From Pseudovirgaria hyperparasitica (taxonomy: Eukaryota; Ascomycota; Dothideomycetes; Acrospermales; Acrospermaceae), in the NCBI RefSeq assembly GCF_010093815.1, contig NW_022985561.1, forward strand, positions 4,045 to 68,044: a DNA stretch of 64,000 bases, written 5' to 3'. Shown piece by piece: positions 1-11,887 of this stretch. The notes beneath the pieces were generated by a model. The model was not told where the DNA came from and searched no databases. It was given only the letters and a program-made list of their open reading frames with translations. A program made the position numbers and the translations under genes. Numbering within the stretch: position 1 is the first letter of the stretch; the number at the start of each line of letters is the position of its first letter.

Positions 1-390
1 GTAGAAGATACTAAAATAGAAGACGACGTAGCTAGTATACTTAGACATATATATATATATACGGTCCTAGATACTAACATTAGAGTAGTATCGAATATAG
101 ACGCGGTTATAACTACCAATATAGATAATCTATCTACGAATGTCGTCGTGCCTAGCGAAGCTTATCCACGCGTAAATATACTAGCTATAGAGATATAGTT
201 ATAGTTACCGTCGGAATATACGGAGAAAGAGAACGTAGAAGATACTAAAATGGAAGACGACGTAGCTAGTATACTTAGACATATATATATATACATAGTC
301 CTAGATACTAACATTAGAGTAGTGTTAAAGATAGGTACGCCTATAATTACCGACATAGATAATTCCCCTACGAATACCGTCGTGCCTCTA
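1..390 (+). repeat. Tandem repeat, 234-bp period, two copies
   Basis: The sequence starting at 1 recurs at 235 with transitions and small changes, and remains recognisable to about 390. The period of 234 bp is a multiple of three, so the repeat is in frame with the SNF2-like reading frame and would encode a repeated 78-residue module. Confidence 0.8.
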
Positions 391-565
391 GATACTAGTA
401 AGACTTATCTATAGCTACTAGAAATAAAGAGGATACTCTCGGATAACATAGTAAACCTAGTCGATTCTCCGAAACGCCTAAAACTAGAATATATTATACT
501 ACTAGATATCGACCGGTAGATACGTAAAAACCAGGAACTGTTCGGATTAGTAGATAATTTATATA

Positions 566-569
566 GTAG
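566..569. repeat. Left target-site duplication GTAG
   Basis: GTAG directly precedes the left LTR and is repeated at 11888-11891 directly after the right LTR. This marks one complete insertion event of the element at 570-11887. Confidence 0.75.
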
Positions 570-893
570 TATGGAAGGCCGCTCCTACAGCCCCATATGT
601 ATATATCCCTAGCTCGATTATATGGCTTCATTATATATTTAAGGAGGGCGTTTTCCTTGGTCATTCTGCTCGGCACGCTTCCCCCATCACTAATATTCGA
701 CGATTCGACCTTTCCTTACGTTTATAGGTCTCTATAGGTATTGATTATTAGGCTTAGCTATTGAAGAATTAATTAAGAGTATTATATAGACCCGTCCTAT
801 CGTAAAAGAGAACTAATAAGAAGTCGTGCGTTTAAAGAGAACTTATAATACCTAGGAGAGATACTTAGATACACGTAGTAATAGCTTACTATA
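570..893 (+). repeat. 5' LTR of retroelement 1
   Basis: This 324-bp direct repeat matches 11564-11887. It starts TATGGAAGGCCG, a RIP form of TGTGGAAGGCCG, and ends CTTACTATA. A third, inverted and truncated copy lies at 15253-15477. Confidence 0.88.
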
Positions 894-1392
894 ATTTTAG
901 AGGTTATACCTAGACTATAAACTTATAGAGGGAGATTAGGACTCCGAAACTAGCTTAGGGGAAGTATATGGCGTGCCTAATAAGGTAGTCTAGACTTACT
1001 AGATCGAAGCTACGAGTCCGGAAAACAGGGAGTCTAGAGTCGCTAGGGGCTAGCCTCTTAAAAGTAGCTGTAAAAAGCATGTACATGCTAACACGGGTAA
1101 TAGCGCGACTCGAAAATGTCTTAGGGGAATAGGATATAAAATAGGGCTAGATAAAGCAGTAAAGAAGAGTTTAAAAACGATAAATATAACCTATTTAGTA
1201 CTACTATAGCTGTTATTTATAAACACGGCTATACGAGTATACTACTTTAGGAACGCCTTATATAAAGATAATAATATAAGTAGAATACTATAAACCTTAT
1301 ATCGATAAAGACGATAGTAATAGTTTACCTTATAAAGGGATTAATTAATATAGAGAAGGGATGATAGGTGTTATAGGTAGACGCATTAGGCT

Positions 1393-1425
1393 AACCTTTA
1401 GTTAAGGTAATCCCTTAACTAATAA
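1393..1425. repeat. Hairpin palindrome, copy 1 (degenerate)
   Basis: Arms TTAGTTAAGG (1398-1407) and CCTTAACTAA (1413-1422) surround a 5-nt loop. It is related to the perfect 15-bp-arm hairpins at 4109-4141 and 11385-11417 in the same element. Confidence 0.7.
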
Positions 1426-1429
1426 CCTT

Positions 1430-2470
1430 ACCCCTAGCGTCTCCACTAGTATAACTACTACTAGTAATAGTGCGATAGGAGCTTAAAATAACGACCTAGT
1501 AACTTATAGAGAGATACTTAACTTCTTCGTAGTATTTACGCGATAAGGAAGAATAGTACCTCTATCTACCCTAGCCCCCGAGCGCTTTAAAGGAATAAAC
1601 ATTACGGCCTTCCTTCGGAAGTACGAGGATATATATATAAACTACGAAGTTCCGCCTAATAAGAAGATAACCTCTCTACCGTTATACTACGAGGACTATC
1701 TCCGTCCTACTATTAAAGGAATAAGTAGGTTTTAGAAATAGTAGTAGGCCACGCTACGTAAAGAATTATTAAAGGAATTCTCTCTATTTAACTCCGCCCT
1801 TAAGGAAGGCACTATCTACTTTGTCCGAAAATACGTGGAAATGGTTAAAGTAGACCCATTCTACTCTCTCCCTATATACTACTCCCGGTATCGTGTTATT
1901 ACGGAGAAACTTACGACTAAAGGAAGCCTAAGCTCGTATTCGCGAATAGAGCTCTTCCTAGAAGGGCTATCTAATAGTCTTGAGGCTCGGGCTATAGAGA
2001 AATGTTAACTTATAATAGAAGCACATAGTTATAACTAGGTAATTATCTATGGCTTCGTATTACGAAAGGCTAGAGTACTTAAGGAACTAGCTCGTATTAA
2101 TAAGTACTTAGCCGTACAAGAGCTAGCCATAGCTATATACTATAAATTAAAGATAGAGAGTAAGAAGACTAGCTTAGAAGAGTAGTTATATAAAGAAAGA
2201 AGAACTAATAAATTTAGCTACCTCTCTCTAGTCGAAGTACACGTCGCGCTAGAATCGGATAAGTTTAATAAGATAGTAGAGAGATTTAGTAAACTAGACC
2301 TCACGTTAATTAAGATAAAGTTCTACTTTACCTCTAATCTCTTATTTCTATCCCTTAAGAAGTACGAACCTAAGCTACTTTCGGCTATTATTAACTAGTA
2401 GGCGCGAAGGCTAAATCTTTTAATATACCCCTAAGTATAAGGCATGCCTATAGAACTAACGTAAGTTTAT
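1430..2470 (+). pseudogene. gag-like region of retroelement 1
   Basis: The frame through 1565 reads STLAPERFKGINITAFLRKY and continues with the character of a fungal gypsy capsid protein: charged, helical, with a conserved start of the APxxFKG...FLxxYE type. It is broken by RIP stops such as the run of TAG codons near 1735-1745. The exact start and end are unclear, because 2470-4100 is too degraded to assign. That gap probably holds the end of gag and the protease. Confidence 0.55.
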
Positions 2471-4108
2471 CTATAGAATTATATATAGAATAGAGAATAT
2501 ATCTCTACCCGAGACTCCTAAGAAGGCGTTATAGCCTAGAATAGACCTCGAAGACCAATTATATATATTACGTATAGAGGAGATTACCTAATATATAGAT
2601 ATCCGGAGATAGTAGAATACATTAGAGACGGATTACTAAATATTAACGGGGTGCGAGTATTCTAAGGGCGTTTCGGGGCGAACGAAGAAGAAATCCTATT
2701 ACTACCCTCCTTAGTAGAGCTATAAGCTACTCTATAAGCTATCCGGAACTACGTAGTAACGGTTTAAAACGGCCTAAGCTAGTATAGAGGGGGAGTGAAG
2801 GTTTCTACGTCCGTAGTAAACATTAATGCTTTATAGGGAGTGCCGGTATATAGTATTAGTATAAAACCTATAAAGGGTCCCTACTAGGCCTTAGCGGATA
2901 GTAATTCGGAAGAAGAAGTTATATCGCCCGAGAGTAAGAAAGATAGATATATAGAATTCTACGAACGCTTCGATATAGCTAGTAATAGATATATCCACGA
3001 GGAAATAGTTCTAGAAGAGCCCGCTATACTCGTAATATCTAGAAGGGGGATTACGAAGAGTATACCTAATTATACTAAGGAAAGAAAGATCGTCTATCTC
3101 TACGGAATATATAAAGGGTAGTATATAAGGATTATTAAGGAATAGAAGGACGGCGAGAAGAGTAGCGACTAGAGAACGTCTAAATAAGAGCTAACGGCGT
3201 CTAAGGATAAGATAGATAAAGGGAATAGCCTAAATCCTAGTTAAAAGGCACGTATCCGAGGCGTTAAGCTTAATAACTATCTATGCGAGGGATAGCGGCT
3301 AAGTATAGAAGCTAGCGAGGCATGGCTAGTGCGCGTTCTAGAGATAACTATAAATATTACTATTAGTAAACTATTAAGCCTTAATAGCGACTTATATCGT
3401 GCGGTATTCGAGAAGGGCGCCTCTAACTTTATAGCTAGAGAGGTCCGTAAGGCTCGAGAGGAGAGAGCCGAGAAGAAAGGAAGAAATGACTATACTATGG
3501 CTCCCGAGATAAATAAACTTAATATATTAGTACCCCTCTATACTATAGGGACGGCCATTATATAACGAGATATTAATTAGCTTAAGGAAGGGATAGTAAG
3601 GCTAGTAGCCGAGTGTCCGAGGTACCCCGTAGAAGTTAGTTCTAAAAGGGCGACTAGTATAGTACTATTCAATAGTAGCGCGTAGGTAAATAGTATTTGA
3701 CTAGATACTACGAGGCGTCTCGGGCTAGCGATATCTTCGCTTCTACCATATATAAAGAACTTAAGTTTAGTTAGCGCTACTTAGTATAGCACTCCATTCG
3801 TAGGAATAGTATAGTAATACCCTATCTATATAGGTTGGATTGTTACGGCCACTTCGATATTCGTGTATAGCGAACTTAATTATAACCTTATCCTAGGGGA
3901 GCTATATACTAGATAGGCCTTACTTATAGTATAGAGGTTAGCCTCCGGGTAAGTACTCTTAATAGTCTACTCCATATATAGATAAGAACGTATAACCTTC
4001 GAAACTAGTCCAAACAAGTATATTCTAGTCTTAGAGAAGGAGGGTAACTCCGTAGCTAGAGACTAACTATATAGTAGAGTATATCGCTAGAAGCCGGAGT
4101 TAAGCCGG

Positions 4109-4141
4109 ATTATTAGTTAAGGGCTACCCTTAACTAATAAT
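4109..4141. repeat. Hairpin palindrome, copy 2 (perfect 15-bp arms)
   Basis: ATTATTAGTTAAGGG (4109-4123), loop CTA, then the exact complement at 4127-4141. The same arms occur at 11385-11417 with loop CTG. Confidence 0.85.
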
Positions 4142-4149
4142 CTATACTA

Positions 4150-7100
4150 AATAGAGTCTAGTAAACCTACTAATAAAGGGGATAGGATATATTTTTATAC
4201 GGATATAGAAATAAGTTATATAGAGTTACTTTCCGAGAAAATCCGGCCTAAAAATGTTACTCGGTTATCGAGAAAAGATAACTTAGCCGCCCTAGTTATA
4301 GCGGTAAGGTACGCTACCTTCGTATATAAATAAGGCACGATAATAGAACGGCTTATAGTAGGCTCCACCGGCCTCTAAAGACGGTATTCATCCGGGGTAT
4401 TAAAGGGATTTAGTATGGCTACCATATATAAAAGAAAGGGAGTTAAAGTATACTCTATAGATGACTCCGAAGCCCACCGAAAGGTCCCTAGAAATCTATT
4501 AGGGTATCTAGACTAGCGTAAACGAGTAATCGTATAGTAGATACTTCTTCCGGCCGTCCATCTAGGCCTTAACGCGTTTAATAGGCTAATAGAGCCTCGA
4601 AGGGTAACTATCCCGCTAGGAATATATCTAACGCCTCTATATATAAGTTAGCTAAAGATTAGAATAGAGCTACGTCCTACGGAACTTAAGTTACTATATA
4701 TAATCTTATTATATCGCGAGGAAGTACTAGTATAGGAATTCTTATACCTTAGTAAATTTAATAAAGAGGTAGCACCTCCGTAGGAGATCCGAACGGTAGA
4801 ATATAAGGTATAGTAGACTAAGAACTTTAATATTTCTAGAGCCCTTTATAGGAAGGTACTCACGATTCTAAAAGAGCGTCTTAATAGCGGAAGGCTCGAG
4901 CCCTATAGTAGTTCTTATCGAAACGCCTATTTTCTCGTGGAAAAGAAGAAGGAAGCTAATAAGGAACGAGATTATAGGTTAATTAATTCGGCGATAGAAA
5001 TTAACCGAGTTACTATTCGTAATGCGGCCACGCCGCCCTTATATAAAGAATTCTCGGAGTACTTCACGGGGATAGCCGTCTTAACGTTTACCGACTTCTT
5101 CTTAGAATATAATTAGATTCTATTAGTAGAGTATTACCGAGACTTAACGGGGTTTATAACGCCCCTAGAATTACTATACGGGATAATATTACCTTAAGGG
5201 GCCACTAATTTAGTAGCTTAGTTCGTTAGAATTATATTAACTATTATATAAGAATATATCCCGGAGAGGGCTCTACTATTTCTAGATAACTTAGGTATTA
5301 AAGAACCTATAACGAAATATAACTCTAAGGAGGCCCTACCTAGAATTCGTAGGTATATTCTAGAATATTTAATTAACGTGGATAAGGTTCTCACGGATAT
5401 AGAGCGCGCCGGATACGCCCTAAGTAGTAAGAAGACTTAGTAGTATATTAAAGCCGCTAACGTTATAGGATACGTCTACGGTATTAAAGGGAGGCGACCG
5501 AGTAATAAAAAGGTTACTACTATTAGGGACTAGAAACCCTATAAAAACACGACGAATGTACGGGCCTTCCTTAGCGTTTATATATATTTCCGGATATAGA
5601 TCCCCGGGTACGCTATTATTACATCGCCGCTATTTATACTATTAAAGAATAAATCGGCCTAGTAGTAGATAGCTAAGGAGTAGACCTCGATGGACGCGCT
5701 AAAGATAGCTCTAACTACTACTCCCGCACTAATAACGTTACGGTACGGGATAGGTATAGGAGATATAATTTTAGTAGTAGACTCTAGTAACGTTAGATAG
5801 GGGGCTATATTAATATAGGAGAACGAGAATTATAAATATTAGCTATCGCGGTATAATAGAGGAATATAGTTAAAAGCTAAGAGAAACTACGATACCGTGA
5901 AACTAGAGTACCGAGCCCTCCTCCACGCGTTATAGAAGTTCCGGTAATACCTCTATAGCACGTACTTTATTATAGAAATAGACGCGAATACTCTAGTCGC
6001 TTAAATTAACCGCACCGTAACTAACTTACTAGGGGCGCTCGTTACTAGGTAGCTCGCGTAGATTTAGCTATAGAACTTTATAGTTAGGTATGTACCTAGA
6101 AAGCGTAACGTAGTCGCCGACGGTATCTTATAGATATACGAAGGAGAAGAACCACTAGACGTCTCTACCTTTAACCTAGACGAGTTCGTGGATATAGCTC
6201 TATATATAGACATGCTAGAGACGTCGTTAATTAAGCCTATTAGCGGAAGAGATTACACGATAGAGATACTCGACTATACCGCTATTAAGTCTCTCTTAAT
6301 AGATAAATATAGTAATAAATAGTAGAGGATTATAAAGTACCTTACTATACTCGAGAGGCTAACTAACCTAACCGACCGAGCGTATAAGGCCTTTATAACT
6401 AACTATCTAAAGTTCCTCGTACGTAACTAAATACTCTAGTAGAGAGGAGATAGGCATCGCTAATATACACGAGTAATTAAGGATCTAAATACTAGGGCGT
6501 GTATAATTACTACTACTTATAATAAGATAGATTATAGAGGTAGCGAAGGGACCCTCGGAAGGATTAAGGATAAGTATTAGTAGGTAGGTATATATAGAGA
6601 CGTGCGATAGTATATAAAAACCTATAATAAATATTAACGACGAAGTAAGCTCCTTAGAGGTCTTAATAAAGGGCTCTACTATATTATAACGCCTATTCTT
6701 TAGTAAAGAATATACTTAGACGTAACGATACTACTACCTTCTATAGGGTATAGTAAAGTAGTATCTATACGAGAATAGCTAAGTAGATAGACTAAGGCGG
6801 AGGCATGTATAGCGGCCACGTCCATAGTCATCGTAAAGTTCCTCTTTAAGAACGTAATCTATAGATATAGAATTATTTCTAAAATTACCTATAACGGTAG
6901 TAGAGAAAATATAGATACTATAGAGGAGCTCCTCTAACTCTATGGAATTTATTAGAAGGTTACGTCTATATATAATTCCCGAGTAAATAGAATTATCGAG
7001 AGAAGTTTTATACTACTCGCTAATACTCTCGCGAAGATAACTAATGGCGGATTTAAGAACTAGCCCGACTACCTCTATACGGTTATCTAGGTAGATAGAA

Positions 7101-7830
7101 TAATAACACGTACTAGTATAGGGTATAGTACTATATACCTCGTGCTTAGCTATAAACTAATCATGCCTATCGAAGTTGAATTCGAGTCGCTCCGAATGCT
7201 CCCTTAGAACGAGGTACGATTAACGTCTAACTTACTCGCTCTTTAAGCTAGATAACTTAAGAGAAGATCTAAGGATCTTAAGGAGGCCTATGCCTACGCG
7301 ACACGAACGCGTGAGGAATCGAGAGAGACATAGAATAACGACTATTACCTTTATTAAGAGTCGTTACTAGTTAACACGATTATCCTTCTATACAACTCGT
7401 AGTAATAGAAGAATATAGGGTGGAAGCTAAGGTAGTATTAGAGGGGGCCATATAGAATCTAGTCCGTGTTTAATTATACTTATAAGCTCGCGGAGCTTAA
7501 TAGAGCTATACTTAGAGGGACGTTTCCTAGCCATAGGTTAAAGAAATATTTTATAAGAAATGTGAGTAACGAGAGTTACGATAAGCCCTCGCGGCTACTA
7601 ATCGGAAGAATTACTAAGGAAAATAAGGAGAGTAGCGATAAGAAAAACTATTATAAATAACTTACGGAATACCTCGACGACGCTATACGAACCCAGGTAG
7701 AAGTAGTAATTTCTACTCCGTAAGACTTTAATAGAGAGGAGTATTTACGTTTCTCTAGAATCGATATCTCCTTCTAGAGGATAGAAGTTTTTTTTAAGGA
7801 GGGAAGGGATGCTTATAAAAGTAGTCTTAT
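4150..7830 (+). pseudogene. pol of retroelement 1 (reverse transcriptase, RNase H, integrase), RIP-degraded
   Basis: RT similarity is clear at about 4930-5500. VEKKKEANKERDYRLINSA is followed by an FTD block near 5090 and by FLDN (about 5278-5290) where this clade has FLDD/YxDD, so the second catalytic aspartate has become Asn. RNase H-like sequence follows to about 6130. The integrase core is around 6700-7300, with an intact glutamate context RVNRIIERS near 6990. A GPY/F-type end follows at about 7440-7560 (YTYKLAELNRAILRGTFPSH...). A tail runs to about 7830. Many TAG and TAA codons from RIP interrupt the frame. The enzyme would copy element RNA and insert the cDNA; this copy cannot make it. 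Confidence 0.75.
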
Positions 7831-8104
7831 AATGATAAACTCTATTATCGAAAGAGGATAATAAACCCTATTATTACTATAAAATAATAAAACTTATTAT
7901 TAAAGTAAGTAATGCTTAAAAGAAGACATAATGGCGTTTACGCGAATTCCATCTACTATATATTAAAGCCGGTCGTGTAATCGAAGTCTACCCATCGAAG
8001 GCCCATTTCGTTACTATAGAACGGGCCCCGTTAGGAACTAATAAGGAAGAAAAGAAGGAGAAGGTATAGGAGAAAAAGATACTTATAGAAAGTCTTATAA
8101 GGAT

Positions 8105-8225
8105 AAGAATATACCCGGTATCTATTCATTTATAGATTCCGCTATATACCCGGTAGACACATTCATTCATAGATTTCCTATATACCTAGTATATATTTAT
8201 TTATAGATTTGACACGTATACGGGC
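8105..8225. repeat. Imperfect tandem repeats, about 42-bp unit
   Basis: Three degenerate copies of a unit of the form TATACCCGGTAT...ATTCATTTATAGATT occur just upstream of the TATA box at 8284. They lie between pol and the extra reading frame and may belong to the promoter of the latter. Confidence 0.6.
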
Positions 8226-8283
8226 CTACGGCCGTTAGTAAGAATTATTTATAAAAATTACTATATACCCGGTATTCGAGGAG

Positions 8284-8291
8284 GTATAAAA
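8284..8291 (+). promoter_or_regulatory. TATA-box-like site before the extra gene of retroelement 1
   Basis: TATAAAAA lies 150 bp upstream of the first recognisable codons of the dioxygenase-like frame. It is followed by a pyrimidine-rich stretch (CTCTTCCCTCTT, CTTCTCCTCC) of the kind seen in fungal 5' leaders. This suggests the extra gene was transcribed on its own rather than as part of the genomic element RNA. Confidence 0.5.
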
Positions 8292-8434
8292 AGAGAACTT
8301 AAGATAGTATATAACTCTTCCCTCTTACACCTCTCTATATCTCCTTAATTAATAAAACCTTCTCCTCCATTTCCGCCTTACTTAACTATCTCTTCTTAGA
8401 ACATAACTCGCTAATAGAACTAATAATAATAATA

Positions 8435-11359
8435 GCCCCGCCGAAAAAGAAAACGCCTACCCGTAAAGAGTTATAAGATCGTTAAGTACTAATAAGATAG
8501 ACGCGGTCCTAGTTAAGAGTCATGAGTACTAAAGTAGGGCCATTAACGGCTATTATAGTATCGAGGCTATCTACTACTCTATATAGATAGGCTATAGAAG
8601 CTACGGAAGTAAATAAGTCTACTATTAACCGAATTATCGCTATCTAGGACCCGTAAGAGTAATAGGACTATATTCTAGACACGTTTAATAATCTCCTTTA
8701 TATTACTAGCCTTATAGAATAGCTCTTAAGTAGTATAGTTAACCTCTTCTAGAAAGTAGGAGCCGTAATAGGGTATAGTAAGGTAAAGATTAACTCCTTT
8801 ATTCCGAAAGAAGTCCACGAGATAATTCGTTATAGAAGAGATACTAACTCCTATATTCTAAAAGCTAAAAATATAATCCTATAAAACTAGTGAAAAGACC
8901 TCCCTAATAACGATAGCTAGTTACTCTAATCCGCCCTCGGATAGCTCTAGTAAATATAGAACTTTATAGAAAAGCTAGTAGCGCTCTTACGAGTGCGGAC
9001 ATAGGTAAGAGCGAGGAACTAGTTAAACGTATCTCTATAGTCCCGAATCGGCTAGGGATAGAAGGGAAGGGGAATTAAGGTATATCTTTAGAGCTCTAAT
9101 ATTAATACCGCCCTAGCTAGTAATAGTAATAAGAACGGTCTATCTCTCTAGTAACTCTCGAACTACCCTAGCCGATAAAATAAACTAACGTTCTATAATA
9201 AGACGGGACTTATTATCCCCGCTAGTTAATAGTTACGGATAAGTAGAATGGTTCATAGGCCTATTAAATACTACCTATAAATCAAAGAGATAAGTATATC
9301 GCCTCCGCCTTAGACCTTACCGTCGCTAAAACTAGCGTAGGTAACGCCCGCGGTAAAGTCCCCTCTACAAAGTACGCCTTCTAGTTTAGTAGTATATTAT
9401 CTCTTCGAAGCTAGTTATCCGTTTAAAGTAAGTATTCCTTCTACTACTACTAGTAAACGTCCCTTACCGGGCCATGCAAGAACCTCTTTAGTACCCGTTA
9501 TAGCTACGCCGATAAAACCTACTCGCGGACGTACCTTATCTACCGGCCCTTAGTAATTACTAGGGGCGCCTATACGATAATCCCCGGTTATTCTTAGTTC
9601 GCACCCTAAGATAATAGTATTAGTCGAGGAAGAGGACGAGCCTAAGAAGTATCGATACGCGCCTTTAGTAACGAAGACTTTTAAGGTAGCTATATTATTA
9701 AAGAAGAATTTCACGAGCATTAAGGGAATGGCCCTACTAGTACGCTAGAAAGCGTAGATAGGTAACATAGCTATTCCGTATAAAGTCTACTATAAGCATT
9801 ACTAAGACATAGCTAGAAAGAATAATATACTCGTTAGCGTGTCCTACTTAAACCTAGTAGTAAGACTTAAAATAGTATATAAGTTTAGAGATAACGTGGG
9901 GGCCCTTAAAGTTTATAAGGACTACTATATCTAGTTCGCGAAGTACGCGTGGCCACCTTATCCGATAGAGGCATTAGATGTCTATCGTTACTAGGCCCTA
10001 GAGACCCCAAAGTAAGTTATTAATATTAAAACCATCCTTACTAGTATTATATTTATAATTTAGAAGGAGGATAGTAGGATAGATAGGTAACTCTTCGACG
10101 AGTAGGAACGTACCGGAAGTATTAATATTAAAGGGCTCTTTGAGCTACTTAAAAAGACGACCTCTATACTTAATAAGAGTATCCTAGAACTCGCGAGGGA
10201 TGAATTTAATATATATAAGTACTACTAGCGTATGTTTAATAAGAAATCGAACTACGGCTAGCTACGAACTATATACCACTCCTACATCTAATAGTTTATT
10301 AGGTAATACCTACTTTACTAGCTTACCTATATCGCTCTTCGGCCCGATCTTAACTACTATCTAATCTCGTACCTATACTATACGAAGTCCTAGAATAGGG
10401 GCGATAAGACGGGTTTTAAGTATCTCGATAACGCTATTAATCGAATCCTTAATCCTAGTAATAGATACGGGTTTAATATAATCTAGGGGAGTATTAGTCT
10501 CGACGACGAACGAAGTGACGACTATACTATAATCGTTCCCCGCTTCTATAAGTTCTTAAATAAATAGTAGTCGAAGGCTAAGCTCCGCAAGGGGGTTAAT
10601 CGAAACGGTATAATCACGGCTATTAATGATAAGATCTATAATACGGACGATAGGAAACGATTTAGTCCCTTCGTCCCGGTCCCCTACTAGTCCCTTAAAG
10701 TGCGTATCTCTAGCCTACTAATAATACACGGCGCCTAGGGTCCCGCAAAGGGTGGAAGACGTACGATACTTCCATAGTATATTACGATTAGCCCTAATTA
10801 CATAATAATAGAAGTGCCTAAAATAGATACATAGGAATAACTCGTAGTAGCTTATAGGAATTTAACTCTAGGACCTATGTCTCCGTCGGGATTTTCTAAT
10901 AAATATAGCGCGATTCCTTTTACCTTCCTAGCCGTAGTTTAACTCCCGAGTTTTAACGCCGTTAGTAACGTATTAGTCGGCCGTAAAAGATAGGATAGCT
11001 AGAAGGTAAAAGAAGAGGTAGCTACGTAGCTTAACGTAAGTCCTTAATAACTTAAAGCTAAGGTAGACGCCTAGTTTAAGGAGGGCTCGAGGGTATTCGT
11101 AGAGACCTTTAAGAAAATAGTAAGGTAGAAAAGGCTAGTCTATAGGGATAGGTCGTTCTAGAAGGAATTTAACGAGGCACGCGCCGCTAAGCGGCTAATT
11201 AATTTTAAGAAATTTAAGCCCGACGCGGGCCTAGATAATATTATAGAGAACTTCTATAGATAGGAGAGACCTAACGAACTATCCGACGAGGAGGAATCTA
11301 ACCTCTCTAAGATAAGTAATACGATTCTTTAGGAGCTGGCTCGCGACCTCGAGTACTAA
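8435..11359 (+). pseudogene. Extra reading frame in retroelement 1, HxD dioxygenase-like, RIP-degraded
   Basis: One frame is continuous, apart from RIP stops, from 8435 to about 11357 (about 975 codons). It starts APPKKKTPTRKEL after a run of ATA codons; the original start codon is not recognisable. The N-terminal half is basic and low-complexity. The C-terminal half contains GFKYLDNA (10412), where a CAT/CAC-to-TAT/TAC change would give an HxD motif, then FNIIQGSISLDDE and TIIVPRFYKF, then RRTILP (from 10757). That order (HxD, SLDDE..., a distal RRTxLP block) resembles an uncharacterised family of fungal 2-oxoglutarate/Fe(II) dioxygenase-like proteins I recall only by pattern. The enzyme class is therefore inference. 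It lies between pol and the 3' LTR on the same strand and has its own TATA-like box. It could also be a captured host gene. Confidence 0.5.
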
Positions 11360-11384
11360 GATTAGGCGCCTAAAAACCTACCTA

Positions 11385-11417
11385 ATTATTAGTTAAGGGC
11401 TGCCCTTAACTAATAAT
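11385..11417. repeat. Hairpin palindrome, copy 3 (perfect 15-bp arms)
   Basis: ATTATTAGTTAAGGG (11385-11399), loop CTG, exact complement 11403-11417. It sits just after the end of the extra reading frame, where it could act as a 3' end signal. Confidence 0.85.
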
Positions 11418-11549
11418 CCGGGCTAAGGTTTACCCGCGCCGAGAGGTTTACTAGGGGCGCATTTTATTCGTATTAAGGTCTTTCTTTTAGGCGTTCTTTA
11501 CACGGTTTCTTACACGGTTACTATACTACTAAGGGTAGTAGTTCTATGG

Positions 11550-11563
11550 GCCGGGGAGGTATA
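11550..11563 (+). promoter_or_regulatory. Polypurine-tract candidate of retroelement 1
   Basis: GGGCCGGGGAGGTA directly precedes the 3' LTR. It is purine-rich and in the position where plus-strand DNA synthesis primes in LTR elements. Confidence 0.5.
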
Positions 11564-11887
11564 TGTAGAAGGCCGCTCCTATAGCCCTATATGTATATGT
11601 CCCTAGCTCGATTATATAGCTTTATTATATATTTAAGGAGGGCGTTTTCCTTGGTCATTCTACTCGGCACGCTTCCCCCATTACTAATATTCGATAATTT
11701 AACCTTTTCTTACGTTTATAGGCCTCTATGGGTATTAATTATTAGGCTTAGCTATTAAAGAATTAATTAAGAGTATTATATAGACCCGTCCTATTATAAA
11801 AGAGAACTAATAAGAAGTCGTACGTTTAAAGAGAACTTATAATACCTAGGAGAGATACTTAGACATACGTGGCGATAGCTTACCATA
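11564..11887 (+). repeat. 3' LTR of retroelement 1
   Basis: This is a 324-bp copy of 570-893. It starts TGTAGAAGGCCG and ends CTTACCATA. Differences to the left LTR that I could align are all transitions, as expected from RIP. Confidence 0.88.

Larger units (their letters stand above)
1..569 (+). pseudogene. 5' part of a RIP-degraded SNF2-type ATPase frame
   Basis: Reading frame 1 is open from the window edge to the retroelement insertion at 570, apart from TAG and TAA codons of the kind RIP makes from CAG and CAA. It continues in the same frame at 11892, after the 11.3-kb element and its duplicated target site are removed. This part encodes the N-terminal region. It contains two copies of a 78-residue unit, beginning VEDTK(I/M)EDDVASILRHIYIY. 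The SNF2 motifs themselves lie in the downstream part (11892-14560). The true start is outside the window. No function is assigned to the repeat units. Confidence is good that this is the same broken frame and moderate for the family. Confidence 0.6.
570..11887 (+). mobile_element. Complete, RIP-inactivated Ty3/gypsy-like LTR retroelement with an extra gene
   Basis: The two LTRs are 324 bp each (570-893 and 11564-11887), begin TG (TA in the left copy) and end TA from a former CA. They differ only by transitions as far as I could align them. A 4-bp GTAG duplication flanks the element, and a purine-rich tract precedes the right LTR. Inside, in order on the plus strand, are a gag-like region, a pol with reverse transcriptase, RNase H and integrase similarity, and then a separate reading frame of about 975 codons resembling a dioxygenase. 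At 11.3 kb it is longer than most fungal gypsy elements because of this extra gene. It is interrupted by many TAG/TAA codons and cannot be active. The clade was judged from the phrase structure around the RT (VEKKKE, RLINSA) and the integrase C-terminus (LRGTFPSHRLKK), without a database search. Confidence 0.85.

Noticed and set aside
3329-3565. 78-residue open frame in retroelement 1
   Set aside because: A stop-free stretch inside the degraded gag-pol, not a separate gene.
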